Shown here: in pieces, positions 35,655 to 44,010 of the stretch
How the letters are laid out: each line of letters starts with the position of its first letter
Numbering within the stretch: position 1 is the first letter of the stretch
NCBI GenBank assembly: GCA_030432635.1
Contig: JAUIMB010000003.1
Span: forward strand, 186,001-250,000
Source: Bacteroidia bacterium
GTDB taxonomy: Bacteria; Bacteroidota; Bacteroidia; Flavobacteriales; Flavobacteriaceae
DNA: 64,000 nucleotides
Reading direction: 5' to 3'
Translations under genes and position numbers: made by a program
The notes under the pieces: generated by a model
The model's database searches: none
What the model was told of the DNA's origin: nothing
The model's input: the letters and a program-made list of their open reading frames with translations, nothing else

Positions 35655-36329
35655 TTACAAACGGTTTTCTATTTGTTCCTGAATCTTTTCCTTGCCCTTT
35701 GGAAAAATTCCCTGTACAAGTAATAAAATTCCAAAACCAAGAATCACTAAAGCAACTATCTTTTTGGTTTTAAAAATAAGTCGTGGTGTAAGTTTATTGC
35801 GTAGACTTTTTGCAATGGCAATCTTAACCAAATCAGCTAAAAAATAAACCACGAGCATTGTTATGATGAAAATCAACACACCATTTTCCGATTCGGTTAT
35901 AGAGCTTCCGATGACAATAAAACCCAACCATCCCAATAACACGCCAATATTGATGAAATTAAGGAGGAATCCTTTGATGAACAGCTTTCCCAACGCATTT
36001 TTAGGAATTTCCACCCGATGATATTCCTTGACTATCGATCGAAAGGATTTTGACGTTTTTACAAAGGATATAAAACCATAAAAGGCTAAAAGTACACCTC
36101 CAAAAATCAGAAAATTAGGATCATCCTTAATCTTGTCTATAAGATTATTGGTACTGTAAAAAGCTAAAAGGATGAAGATGATATCGGCAAAAATTACTCC
36201 TAGATCAAAGATCAATGCGCTTTTAAATCCTTTTGTTGCACTGGTCTCGAGCAGTACGAAAAATACTGGACCAATCGTGAACGCCAAGATAATACCAAAT
36301 GGAATGGCAGCAAGAATATCATCAATCAT
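35655..36329 (-). CDS. LysE/RhtB-family exporter
   Basis: 224 residues with six hydrophobic helices. The N-terminal half shows IPFGIILAFTIGPVFFVLLE, the LysE-family G(x)GP motif. Family members export amino acids or related small molecules from the inner membrane; the substrate is not predictable here. Followed by the GIY-YIG-like gene. Confidence 0.83.
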   Translation of the reverse strand: MIDDILAAIPFGIILAFTIGPVFFVLLETSATKGFKSALIFDLGVIFADIIFILLAFYSTNNLIDKIKDDPNFLIFGGVLLAFYGFISFVKTSKSFRSIVKEYHRVEIPKNALGKLFIKGFLLNFINIGVLLGWLGFIVIGSSITESENGVLIFIITMLVVYFLADLVKIAIAKSLRNKLTPRLIFKTKKIVALVILGFGILLLVQGIFPKGKEKIQEQIENRL

Positions 36330-36376
36330 AGTAAGACCTAACTTTCTAACAAAAGTAATAAAAAAAGAAAGTACGA

Positions 36377-36673
36377 CTAAGCTACGGATACTGCGGTTCC
36401 GGTTACGGAAACCATGGCATAGTTACTTGTGGTCAATTCAATTTCAATCTTGATTCCTACAATCGCGTTTGCCTTGAGCTGTTGTGCATTGTCGCGCAAT
36501 CTCTGAAAGGCGATTTCCTTGGTTTTATCGATACTTTCCTGTACCGATTTATAGTATTTAGCCACACTAAAGCCCATATTAATCTTGCCTTCAAAAATAG
36601 CGACTCCTGTGACTATACCTTTATAATCTGTGATTTTAAATCCTTCAATTGAATTTGTAGTCGTTAATACCAT
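36377..36673 (-). CDS. YbjQ/UPF0145 family protein
   Basis: 98 residues. The conserved TTTNSIEGFKITDYKGIVTG start and the ANAIVGIKIEIE segment are hallmarks of the UPF0145/YbjQ family (once called heavy-metal-binding), a small pentameric beta-rich fold of unknown role. Cytoplasmic, no signal. Confidence 0.88.
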   Translation of the reverse strand: MVLTTTNSIEGFKITDYKGIVTGVAIFEGKINMGFSVAKYYKSVQESIDKTKEIAFQRLRDNAQQLKANAIVGIKIEIELTTSNYAMVSVTGTAVSVA

Positions 36674-36740
36674 ATGCGTCCATTTATTTTTTCACTTCAA
36701 AAATAAAGAGAAAAAATTAGTCAAGGAATACCTTTTTTAT

Positions 36741-36828
36741 GCGTTAAGGATGGAAGTGATATCCTCTCCTTGGCCAAAGGCTAAGGAGAGATTTAACGGA
36801 CAGCCTGACCTCAACGTCGCGAGGCTAC
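36741..36828. repeat. Structured intergenic element resembling a recurrent Bacteroidota repeat/RNA
   Basis: GGATGGAAGTGATATCC is followed by a 12-bp hairpin (CTCTCCTTGGCC / GGCTAAGGAGAG, loop AAA, 36764-36790) and then AACGGACAGCCTGACC. I recall the same layout (GGATxGAAGxGxTATCC, variable hairpin, AGCGGAxAGCCxGACC) as a dispersed intergenic element in flavobacterial genomes, possibly the flavo-1 RNA motif; that identity is from memory. It lies between rnr and ybjQ. Confidence 0.5.
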
Positions 36829-36894
36829 TTTATCAAAGTATTTTGGTTATGATGGTCGGTGTTTTGCTGAGCGCGTGAGGTAACGCCCAAAATA

Positions 36895-39129
36895 TTAGAA
36901 TGAGTCGTGTTTACCAATTAAGGTAAAATCTAAGTGTTTCTTTACTAAATCGGTGTTTTTCACCTTCACCACGACCTCATCGCCAAGCTGATATACGGTT
37001 TTGGTGTTTTTGCCAACCATTGCGTATTGTGCTTCATCAAACTCATAGCGATCATCGGTCATATCGCGAACACTAACCATGCCTTCGCATTTGTTTTGGA
37101 TGATCTCTACATAAATTCCCCAATCGGTAACACCTGAGATTACACCTATAAATTCTTCATCCTTATGATCTTCCATAAAACGGATTTGCATGTACTTGAT
37201 GGAATCTCTTTCGGCTTTTGTAGCGAGGTTTTCCATGTTACTGGAATGGTTGCACTTATCTTCGTATGCGTCCTCGTTTGCAGATTTTCCACCATCGAGA
37301 TACTGTTGTAACAAGCGATGTACCATGACATCTGGATAACGACGTATAGGTGAGGTAAAATGCGTATAATAATCAAATGCCAAACCGTAATGTCCAATGT
37401 TTTGAGTCGTATATTCGGCTTTGCTCATTGACCGAATGGCTAAGGTATCGACCAAGTTCTGCTCCTTTTTACCAACGACCTCTTTCAATAAATTATTGAG
37501 GGAACTGGACACGCTTTTGCGATCCTTGAAGTTAAGTTTATAACCAAATCGTCCTACCACATTTTGAAGTGCTGCCAATTTACTATCATCGGGTTCATCA
37601 TGTACACGATACACAAAGGTTTTCTTTTGTTTACCGATGAATTCGGCTACTTTTTTATTGGCTAAAAGCATAAATTCCTCAATCAGTTTATTAGCATCCT
37701 TACTGGTTTTGAAGAAGACTCCTACCGGATTTGCTTCGTCATCCAAATTGAATTTAACCTCGACCTTATCAAATGAAATGGCTCCAGAGTTCATGCGCTT
37801 TCGACGCATTATTTTCGCCAATCGATCTAAGACCAAAACGGCTTCTGCTATTTCTGGTTGGGTTTTATACGCCTTTCCTGTTAAGGATACGTCTTGAGAT
37901 ATTTCGTTGTTAATAAGATCACTCGACTGCGCTCGAGGAGTCAAGGAATAATCACGGTTATTTTCGATAATAGCTTGTGCTTCTTCATAAGCAAAACGTG
38001 CATCCGAATACGTTACCGTTCGACCAAACCATTGGTCTTTGATTTCGGCTTTATCAGTCATCTTAAACACAGCTGAAAACGTATATTTTTCTTCATGTGG
38101 ACGCAATGAACACGCGCCATTTGAAAGAATTTCAGGAAGCATAGGCACTACTCTATCGACTAAATACACCGATGTTGCCCGCTCGTAAGCTTCATCATCC
38201 AAAACAGTGCCTTCCTTCAAGTAGTGTGATACATCAGCAATATGGATTCCTATTTCATATAAGCCATTATCCAATACTTTAAATGATAAGGCATCATCGA
38301 AGTCTTTCGCGTCCTTAGGATCGATGGTAAAGGTCAAATCCTGTCGCATGTCACGACGCTTTTCAATTTCTGCTTTAGTAATTGATGTATCTAAAGTATT
38401 TGCATAGGTTTCTACCTCATGAGGAAACTCGTAAGGCAAGCCGTATTCGGCTAAAATGGAATGGATTTCGGTATTGTGTTCACCTGGTTTTCCAAGAATT
38501 TTTAAAACTCGTCCGTAAGGAGAATCGGCTTTTTCTGGCCAATCATCTAAGCTTACCAATACCTTATCTCCATCTTCTGCCTTATTGGTCTTATTGATTG
38601 GTACGAAAATATCGGTATACATTTTATTCCCGTCAGGAATCACAAAAGCATAGTTTTTATGAATTTGGATCGTGCCGACATAATCACTTTTGGCACGTTT
38701 GATGATATTGGTTATTTCGCCTTCGATTTTGCCTCGTTTACGACGCTTATAGGCATAGAATTCTACTTCATCACCATCTAAGGCTTTGTTCATGTTATTG
38801 GATGCGATAAAGATGTCCTCATCAAAGTCATCGCTAATGATATAACCCGAACCTCTCGACGACATATCGACAATTCCTGTGTGATATTCGGTGTTGATAA
38901 TGGCTCTATATTTTCCTCTATCAACCTGTTCTATCTCTTGTTTGGCGGCTAGTTTCGCTAAGGTTTTTATGATTTGGTTACGACTGCTGGCATCATTGAC
39001 GCCTAATTTTGCAGCAATTTGTTTATAGTTGAAAGATTGATTTCTATCTTTTTTTAAAATACCTAAAATAGTATTGGTAAGGTTGGAAATCTTATTCGAT
39101 TTTGATTTCCGTTTTTTTCGTTTTGTCAT
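36895..39129 (-). CDS. rnr: Ribonuclease R
   Basis: 744 residues. N-terminal winged-helix (about 15-75), cold-shock/OB domains, catalytic RNB domain (about 260-590; FTIDPKDAKDFDDALS carries the four metal-binding Asp) and a C-terminal S1 domain (about 650-735, GVISGVTDWGIYVEI). It degrades structured RNA 3'-5'. An unusual segment at about 394-408 (SLTPRAQSSDLINN) is encoded by a palindromic sequence related to an intergenic repeat found 1.3 kb away and appears to be an in-frame insertion in the catalytic domain; see the separate entry. Confidence 0.96.
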   Translation of the reverse strand: MTKRKKRKSKSNKISNLTNTILGILKKDRNQSFNYKQIAAKLGVNDASSRNQIIKTLAKLAAKQEIEQVDRGKYRAIINTEYHTGIVDMSSRGSGYIISDDFDEDIFIASNNMNKALDGDEVEFYAYKRRKRGKIEGEITNIIKRAKSDYVGTIQIHKNYAFVIPDGNKMYTDIFVPINKTNKAEDGDKVLVSLDDWPEKADSPYGRVLKILGKPGEHNTEIHSILAEYGLPYEFPHEVETYANTLDTSITKAEIEKRRDMRQDLTFTIDPKDAKDFDDALSFKVLDNGLYEIGIHIADVSHYLKEGTVLDDEAYERATSVYLVDRVVPMLPEILSNGACSLRPHEEKYTFSAVFKMTDKAEIKDQWFGRTVTYSDARFAYEEAQAIIENNRDYSLTPRAQSSDLINNEISQDVSLTGKAYKTQPEIAEAVLVLDRLAKIMRRKRMNSGAISFDKVEVKFNLDDEANPVGVFFKTSKDANKLIEEFMLLANKKVAEFIGKQKKTFVYRVHDEPDDSKLAALQNVVGRFGYKLNFKDRKSVSSSLNNLLKEVVGKKEQNLVDTLAIRSMSKAEYTTQNIGHYGLAFDYYTHFTSPIRRYPDVMVHRLLQQYLDGGKSANEDAYEDKCNHSSNMENLATKAERDSIKYMQIRFMEDHKDEEFIGVISGVTDWGIYVEIIQNKCEGMVSVRDMTDDRYEFDEAQYAMVGKNTKTVYQLGDEVVVKVKNTDLVKKHLDFTLIGKHDSF
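37911..37950. repeat. Palindromic repeat fragment inside rnr
   Basis: Contains ACTCGACTGCGCTCGAGGAG, with CTCGA/TCGAG arms around CTGCGC. Its core CGACTGCGCTC is shared with the intergenic repeat at 39151-39244. It keeps the reading frame and encodes TPRAQSS in the RNB domain. Confidence 0.55.
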
Positions 39130-39150
39130 TATAAATTTTTAATCATTGTA

Positions 39151-39244
39151 TTGTCATTCAGATTGAAAGGGTGCATCTTATCTTCTGAAGAGATTGCCAT
39201 GCTTTGACTTCGACTGCGCTCAGTCTGACAGCTCGCAATGACAA
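39151..39244. repeat. 94-bp MITE-like/palindromic intergenic repeat
   Basis: Begins TTGTCATT and ends AATGACAA (8-bp terminal inverted repeats), and contains GAGATTGCCATGC, GACTTCGACTGCGCTCAGTC and CTCGCAATGACAA, i.e. sequences of the kind dispersed as small palindromic elements in many Bacteroidota genomes. It lies upstream of rnr. No coding capacity. Confidence 0.55.
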
Positions 39245-39362
39245 TTCTATTTTAACTTAATAGAGGTGGAAGTGAAGTTATTAAGTTTAGTGCAAAGCTA
39301 CGGCTAAATTATTTAATGGTGTTTTATGAAGGTTAAATTATCCATAAATAATTGTGAAACAC

Positions 39363-40541
39363 CTAATCAATGATGAGTTTTTTAGAGAAATTTCCTTGGT
39401 TTGTCTGGGCTTCTACATAGTAGCTTCCAGCGTTTAATTGTGACGTATTTACGACTAAATCCTTAGAAGTTAATACCTTTTGTCCCAATGAATTGTATAT
39501 TGTTAATTGTTCAATAGCTGATGGATCATTCAATTGGACGTGGAATTGATCACTTGCTGGATTTGGGTACATGCTAAACGTCAACTGTTCCGAATCCGAA
39601 ATACTTAAGGTTTCAGGTATTTCCAATATAACTTCGGTGTCTGTATAAGTTATTTGCCAATCGTAACCTTCAGGCAAATTTACGGTTGCAAACGTTCCTG
39701 TAATCGTTTCTGCGGTTAAAATTGTAAAGGAATTATTGACTTCTGGTACAAATCCGTTTGCTAAAGTTATATCAAGTGTTCCGTTTAAGTTCGCGCTTTC
39801 TGCAACCACTACTCTATCGAAATTCAAGGTGCTTTCTAATTGAATATCAAGCCTGGCTGTACTTTCATGTGCATAATCTGAACCAAAGGTATAGGTACCA
39901 ATAGGATTTCCAGGACTTAATATTCCTACGTTATTGAAATCTTCCTCATGATTAATATTCTCGCCAAAAATAGTACCAAGATTTTGAAAATCACCATCAT
40001 CTAATATTCGTCCTTCGTTAGTGAATGATCCAAGATTTGAAAATGACTCATCGTTAAATAATATTCCAGAACTTGTATTTATGAATGTTCCTAATTCGTA
40101 ATTAAAAATTAAACCGCTATTCGATATCGTAGCACTGTTAGTGATAGTTCCAGAGTTTGTGATAAAACCAACTAAAATAATATTACCTTCATTTATAAGT
40201 ATACCTTCATTATCAATAGTTCCAACACCATCAATAATAGTAGCATTTACAGTATTGATAAGCGTTCCTGTATTTGTCAATGGTGCAATAGCTGATAGCA
40301 TTATTGTACCGTTGTTGGTTAAATTTCCGTTGTTAATAACATCTTCGGTAAACGTAACAACCCCTTCAATAACAACTGAATCGTCACTATTTATTGTAGT
40401 GCCAGGATAGGATGGAGACCAATTACTTTCTTCAGACCAATTGCCATCACCTGTGTAGGTAAACGTAGTTTGAGCAGAAATAAAAAATGGAACTAAAAAA
40501 CATAGAATTAAAATTGACTTGCTATATAATCGAGATATCAT
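39363..40541 (-). CDS. Secreted repeat-rich (beta-helix-like) protein with T9SS sorting domain
   Basis: 392 residues. Signal peptide (cleavage near FISAQ). From about 65 to 205 there are many short repeats of the form (I/L)xNxGxIxN (NNGNLTNNGTI, LTNTGTLIN, GTIDNEGILINEG, ITNSGTITNSA), which suggests a right-handed beta-helix or beta-solenoid. A compact beta domain follows (about 215-305, with a TGTFATVNLP motif seen in autotransporter passengers), and a T9SS type-A tail (MYPNPASD ... GSYYVEAQ). Predicted to be exported through the outer membrane and displayed, perhaps as an adhesin (inference). Confidence 0.75.
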   Translation of the reverse strand: MISRLYSKSILILCFLVPFFISAQTTFTYTGDGNWSEESNWSPSYPGTTINSDDSVVIEGVVTFTEDVINNGNLTNNGTIMLSAIAPLTNTGTLINTVNATIIDGVGTIDNEGILINEGNIILVGFITNSGTITNSATISNSGLIFNYELGTFINTSSGILFNDESFSNLGSFTNEGRILDDGDFQNLGTIFGENINHEEDFNNVGILSPGNPIGTYTFGSDYAHESTARLDIQLESTLNFDRVVVAESANLNGTLDITLANGFVPEVNNSFTILTAETITGTFATVNLPEGYDWQITYTDTEVILEIPETLSISDSEQLTFSMYPNPASDQFHVQLNDPSAIEQLTIYNSLGQKVLTSKDLVVNTSQLNAGSYYVEAQTNQGNFSKKLIID

Positions 40542-41227
40542 GACAGATTAAGTTTACAGTACAAGCTTAGGGATATAAATTGATAATCAATTATTTAATC
40601 GATATTTAGGTAAAAAGTACGTTAAAATGAGGTTTTGAAAACTACTTTACTTTTTTCTTTAATACATAAAAGATGTTATCAACAGATATATTCATATTAT
40701 CTTTTTTCTTTTAAAATTTAAAAAATAAAATGATGTTTATTATAGGCTGTTAATTACTGGAATAACTTTTTTTTCAATCATTTTGATATATGACTTATTA
40801 TATTTACTTAATATTTAGTTAACAATAAGTTTACATATAAAAAGCTGATTTTTAATGATAATTATACCCTTGTCAACAGCTGTTTATAAGTACTGTTGAC
40901 AACCTAAATTTGATAATTATTTTTATGAACTATGTTGGTATTTGCTTTTTTCTTACCTGATAACTTCTCAAAAAAAAGAGGCTTTATTTTTTGGATTTGA
41001 ACGTTGTAGTTTTGTTTGGAAAAAAATCAGAATCTTCCAAGAAAAATTTATAACATCTTACCAATACATATTAACATGTCATCAATAAAAAAGTGATATG
41101 AAATTAACAAACCAATATGATATGGACAGATTCCAAACTTACATAAGTTGATGAACTAAATGGTTGATAATTGTTGTAATTTATAAGCAATGCTTAACTT
41201 TATACTTTTAAACAAAATTTCATAACC
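40542..41227. other. 686-bp AT-rich gene-free region, candidate replication origin
   Basis: No coding signal. Contains TTATCAACA (40676-40684, one mismatch to the DnaA box TTATCCACA) and an inverted pair TTGTCAACAG (40870-40879) / CTGTTGACAA (40893-40902), plus long A/T tracts resembling an unwinding element around 40780-40860. It lies at a strand switch (mostly minus-strand genes to the left, rpiB-CDF-GNAT plus to the right), and two parS sites are 22-24 kb away. oriC is an inference; alternatively it is just a long regulatory region upstream of rpiB. Confidence 0.42.
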
Positions 41228-41662
41228 ATGACCATTTCCATAGGTAACGATCACGCAGGAACCCAATACAAACAGGCTATTCAAGAGTATTTGGTAAAGA
41301 AAGGCTTTACAGTTAATAACTACGGAACCAATACCAATGATAGTGTGGATTATCCAGATTTTGTTCATCCGGTTGCTACAGATGTTGAGACGAATAAGGT
41401 TGATTTTGGTATTTTGATTTGTGGGAGCGCCAATGGAGTGGCTATGACAGCGAACAAGCATCAAGGCGTTAGAGCTGGAGTTTGCTGGACCAAAGAGATT
41501 ACCGAACTCACAAGACAACATAATGATGCTAATATTTGCTGCATTCCAGCACGATTTACGGCTCTACAACAAGCAGTTCAAATCGTAGACACGTTTATAA
41601 GTACTGCATTTGAAGGTGGTCGTCATCAAAAACGTATCGATAAAATACCTATTAATTGTTAA
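41228..41662 (+). CDS. rpiB: RpiB/LacA-type sugar-phosphate isomerase
   Basis: 144 residues, full length. GNDHAG near the start (substrate-binding D/H), YPDFVHPVA and the GILICGSANGVAMTANK active-site loop, in which the catalytic Cys of LICGS(G/A) is present, are all visible. It interconverts ribose-5-phosphate and ribulose-5-phosphate (pentose phosphate pathway). First gene to the right of the candidate origin. Confidence 0.92.
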   Translation: MTISIGNDHAGTQYKQAIQEYLVKKGFTVNNYGTNTNDSVDYPDFVHPVATDVETNKVDFGILICGSANGVAMTANKHQGVRAGVCWTKEITELTRQHNDANICCIPARFTALQQAVQIVDTFISTAFEGGRHQKRIDKIPINC

Positions 41663-41673
41663 AACTGTCTTTC

Positions 41674-41713
41674 TGGTTGAAGTAAGGCATATAAAGTATA
41701 GTGGCTTCAACCA
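41674..41713. repeat. 9-bp inverted repeat between rpiB and the CDF transporter
   Basis: TGGTTGAAG and CTTCAACCA, perfect inverted repeats with a 22-nt loop, ending 36 nt before the transporter start. It could be an RNA hairpin or an operator for the metal transporter; there is no T tract, so it is not a standard terminator. Confidence 0.45.
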
Positions 41714-41749
41714 AAGGATCGATCAGAATGGCATTATGATCTAAATAAA

Positions 41750-42655
41750 ATGAGTCATTCCCATAATCATTCGCATACAGATTTAAAAGGACGTAATTTA
41801 CTGATTTCCATAGTACTCAATGTGATTATCACAACAGCTCAGGTAATTGGTGGTTTGGTTTCAGGAAGTCTCTCATTATTAAGCGACGCCTTACATAATT
41901 TTAGTGATGTACTGTCACTAATTGTAAGTTTTGTGGCTTCAAGATTATCAAAACGAAAGGCGTCCATTAATAGAACGTTTGGCTATAAACGTGCAGAAAT
42001 TTTAGCGGCTTTTATAAATGCTGCCACATTGATCATCGTGGCTATTATCTTGATAAAGGAGGCTATTGAGCGTTTTCAAAATCCGCAAACCATCGAATCC
42101 AACGTGGTGATCTGGTTGTCTGTGATTGCTATTTTGGGCAATGGTTTTAGTGTGCTTTTGCTAAGAAAGGATTCTAAAAACAACATTAATATAAAGTCGG
42201 CTTATATTCATTTGTTTACAGATATGTTAGCCAGTATTGCAGTTTTGATAGGTGGCTTGTTAATGAAGTACTACCAATTGTTTTGGGTTGATAGCTTGTT
42301 AACCTTATTAATTGCCTTATATTTAATTTGGGTAGGTTATTTTTTGCTGAAGGATTCTACCAAAATGTTAATGCTCTTCACGCCAGAAGATATCAATATA
42401 AAGGATGTGGTTTGGCAAGTCAATCAATTGCCATTGGTAAAGAAGTTGCATCATGTGCACATTTGGAATTTAAGTGATGAAGAATTGCATTTGGAAGCCC
42501 ACTTAGATTTGAATGCCGATATTTCGACGACCCAATTCAATGCGCTTCTATCTGAAATAGAAACCCTTTTGCGTGAGCAATTCCATATCAATCACGTGAC
42601 CATACAACCCGAATATAATAGGAACGACCCAAAAGAAGTTATCGTACAGGACTGA
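41750..42655 (+). CDS. Cation diffusion facilitator (CDF) metal exporter
   Basis: 301 residues. A His-rich N-terminus (HSHNHSHTD) is followed by six membrane helices with the CDF metal sites: LLSDALHNFSD in helix II (HxxxD variant) and HLFTDMLAS in helix V, then a cytoplasmic domain (about 205-300, HVHIWNLSDEELHLEAHL). Zn/Co/Cd efflux by proton antiport is the usual function. Its stop TGA overlaps the start ATG of the next gene (TGATG), so the GNAT gene is translationally coupled. Confidence 0.92.
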   Translation: MSHSHNHSHTDLKGRNLLISIVLNVIITTAQVIGGLVSGSLSLLSDALHNFSDVLSLIVSFVASRLSKRKASINRTFGYKRAEILAAFINAATLIIVAIILIKEAIERFQNPQTIESNVVIWLSVIAILGNGFSVLLLRKDSKNNINIKSAYIHLFTDMLASIAVLIGGLLMKYYQLFWVDSLLTLLIALYLIWVGYFLLKDSTKMLMLFTPEDINIKDVVWQVNQLPLVKKLHHVHIWNLSDEELHLEAHLDLNADISTTQFNALLSEIETLLREQFHINHVTIQPEYNRNDPKEVIVQD

Positions 42656-43098
42656 TGTTGAACATTATAGTAAAATCATACCAGGAACTCTCTCTAGATG
42701 AATTGTACATGCTTTTGCAATTGCGAAGCGAGGTTTTTGTCGTGGAGCAAGATTGTGTTTATCAAGATATCGATGGTAAAGATAAAAATGCCCTTCATAT
42801 CATTGGATATAAAAACGAAGCGATAGTAGCTTATACAAGAGTTTTTAAACCAGGTTATTATTTTGACCAATCAAGTATTGGTAGAGTAGTGGTTCGGGAA
42901 AATGAACGACATCACAAATACGGATATGACATTATGAGAGCTTCAATAGAAGCAATAAAGAACCATTATAGTGCTACTGAGATTAAGATTTCGGCACAAA
43001 CCTATTTAAAGCGGTTTTACAACAATCTTGGTTTTTTTGAAGTAGGAGAGGAGTACTTGGAAGATGGTATACCGCATATAGCCATGATGAAACGCTAA
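42655..43098 (+). CDS. ElaA-like GNAT acetyltransferase
   Basis: 147 residues. ElaA/GNAT pattern: LYMLLQLRSEVFVVEQDCVY near the start, then IGRVVVRENERHHKYG (the acetyl-CoA pyrophosphate-binding R/QxxGxG/A region) and IKISAQTYLKRFYNNLGF. Substrate unknown. Overlaps the CDF gene by one base and the convergent OmpA gene at the 3' end by 4 nt. Confidence 0.85.
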   Translation: MLNIIVKSYQELSLDELYMLLQLRSEVFVVEQDCVYQDIDGKDKNALHIIGYKNEAIVAYTRVFKPGYYFDQSSIGRVVVRENERHHKYGYDIMRASIEAIKNHYSATEIKISAQTYLKRFYNNLGFFEVGEEYLEDGIPHIAMMKR

Positions 43099-43955
43099 GG
43101 CCTTCTTGGATTGCTTTCTCCAACATAAGTCACCAAAATTTCAACACGACGATCAAATTTAGGTTCACCACCAAGAGGAAATTTGCGACGCATCCCAACA
43201 TATTTCATACGACGCTTACTGACTCCTTTTTTAGCTAAATAATCATAAATAAACTTGGCTCTAGCCACAGAAAGATTTCGCTTTTTTGTTTTACGGTCAA
43301 TTGCATCCCGACTCATTTTAGTACAGCATACATGTCCTTGGATGGTGAAGTAAATATCCTTTCGTTCGACTAAAACTTCAGCAATTTCCTTTAATGTTTC
43401 CTTTGATTCTGGAAGCAATTTGCTATAACCAGTTTTAAACAGAATGTTGTTAAGTCTAAATTTGTCACCAGCTTTGAGTTCGCCTTTTAGGATTTCCTTT
43501 GCTTCGCGCATTTTAGCTTCGACCAATTCTGGAGAATCCTTTTCCCTTGGCGGATCGAAGGAAGACACAATGATTTCTACCTTTCGATTAAGTCCACGAA
43601 TTTTATGTAAGTCATCTTCTTTTACCAATTTCAATAGAATCTCTCCTTTTCCGTCTACATTAGTGATGACCGATTCATCAAATTCATTGTTAGAAAAAAT
43701 AGTTTTAATGGCATCGGCTCGCTCTTGGGAAAGCTTCATATTGTAAGAATCAGTACCTCTATCATCGGTAAAACCGTAAATGGAAATTTTGGCAATATCC
43801 ATACTTTCAATTTCAGAAAGAAACATGAGCAAACGATTGTGCTCGGTGGAAAGAATATCAAATTTATCTGTTTCAAAATACACTTCGTGTGTTAACTCTT
43901 TTTGAGCAAACAAAAGATGTGAGAACAGTAGCGATATAAGGAGCAGTTTTTTCAT
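43095..43955 (-). CDS. OmpA-family protein with two OmpA-like domains
   Basis: 286 residues from the ATG at 43955 (MKKLLLISLLFSHLLFAQ, a clean signal peptide); an upstream in-frame ATG adds 17 residues with no signal character. Two tandem OmpA/MotB-type peptidoglycan-binding domains can be seen: about 25-135 (SIYGFTDDRGTDSYNMKLSQERA) and about 165-280 (TIQGHVCCTKMSRDAIDRKT ... NLSVARAKFIYDYL). Such proteins tether the outer membrane to peptidoglycan. There is no beta-barrel domain. Last gene of the repressor-rnpA-S41 cluster. Confidence 0.85.
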   Translation of the reverse strand: MKKLLLISLLFSHLLFAQKELTHEVYFETDKFDILSTEHNRLLMFLSEIESMDIAKISIYGFTDDRGTDSYNMKLSQERADAIKTIFSNNEFDESVITNVDGKGEILLKLVKEDDLHKIRGLNRKVEIIVSSFDPPREKDSPELVEAKMREAKEILKGELKAGDKFRLNNILFKTGYSKLLPESKETLKEIAEVLVERKDIYFTIQGHVCCTKMSRDAIDRKTKKRNLSVARAKFIYDYLAKKGVSKRRMKYVGMRRKFPLGGEPKFDRRVEILVTYVGESNPRRP

Positions 43956-44010
43956 TAGTGCTTGTAAGGCAACATTAAATATAGGTGTTTTTAATGTTTT
44001 GGTCAAAAAT

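Noticed and set aside
36630-36878. 82-codon plus-strand frame between ybjQ and rnr
   Set aside because: It runs through the structured repeat hairpin and overlaps the ybjQ start; no family-like sequence.
41156-41521. 121-codon minus-strand frame over rpiB
   Set aside because: Antisense shadow of a clear RpiB gene.
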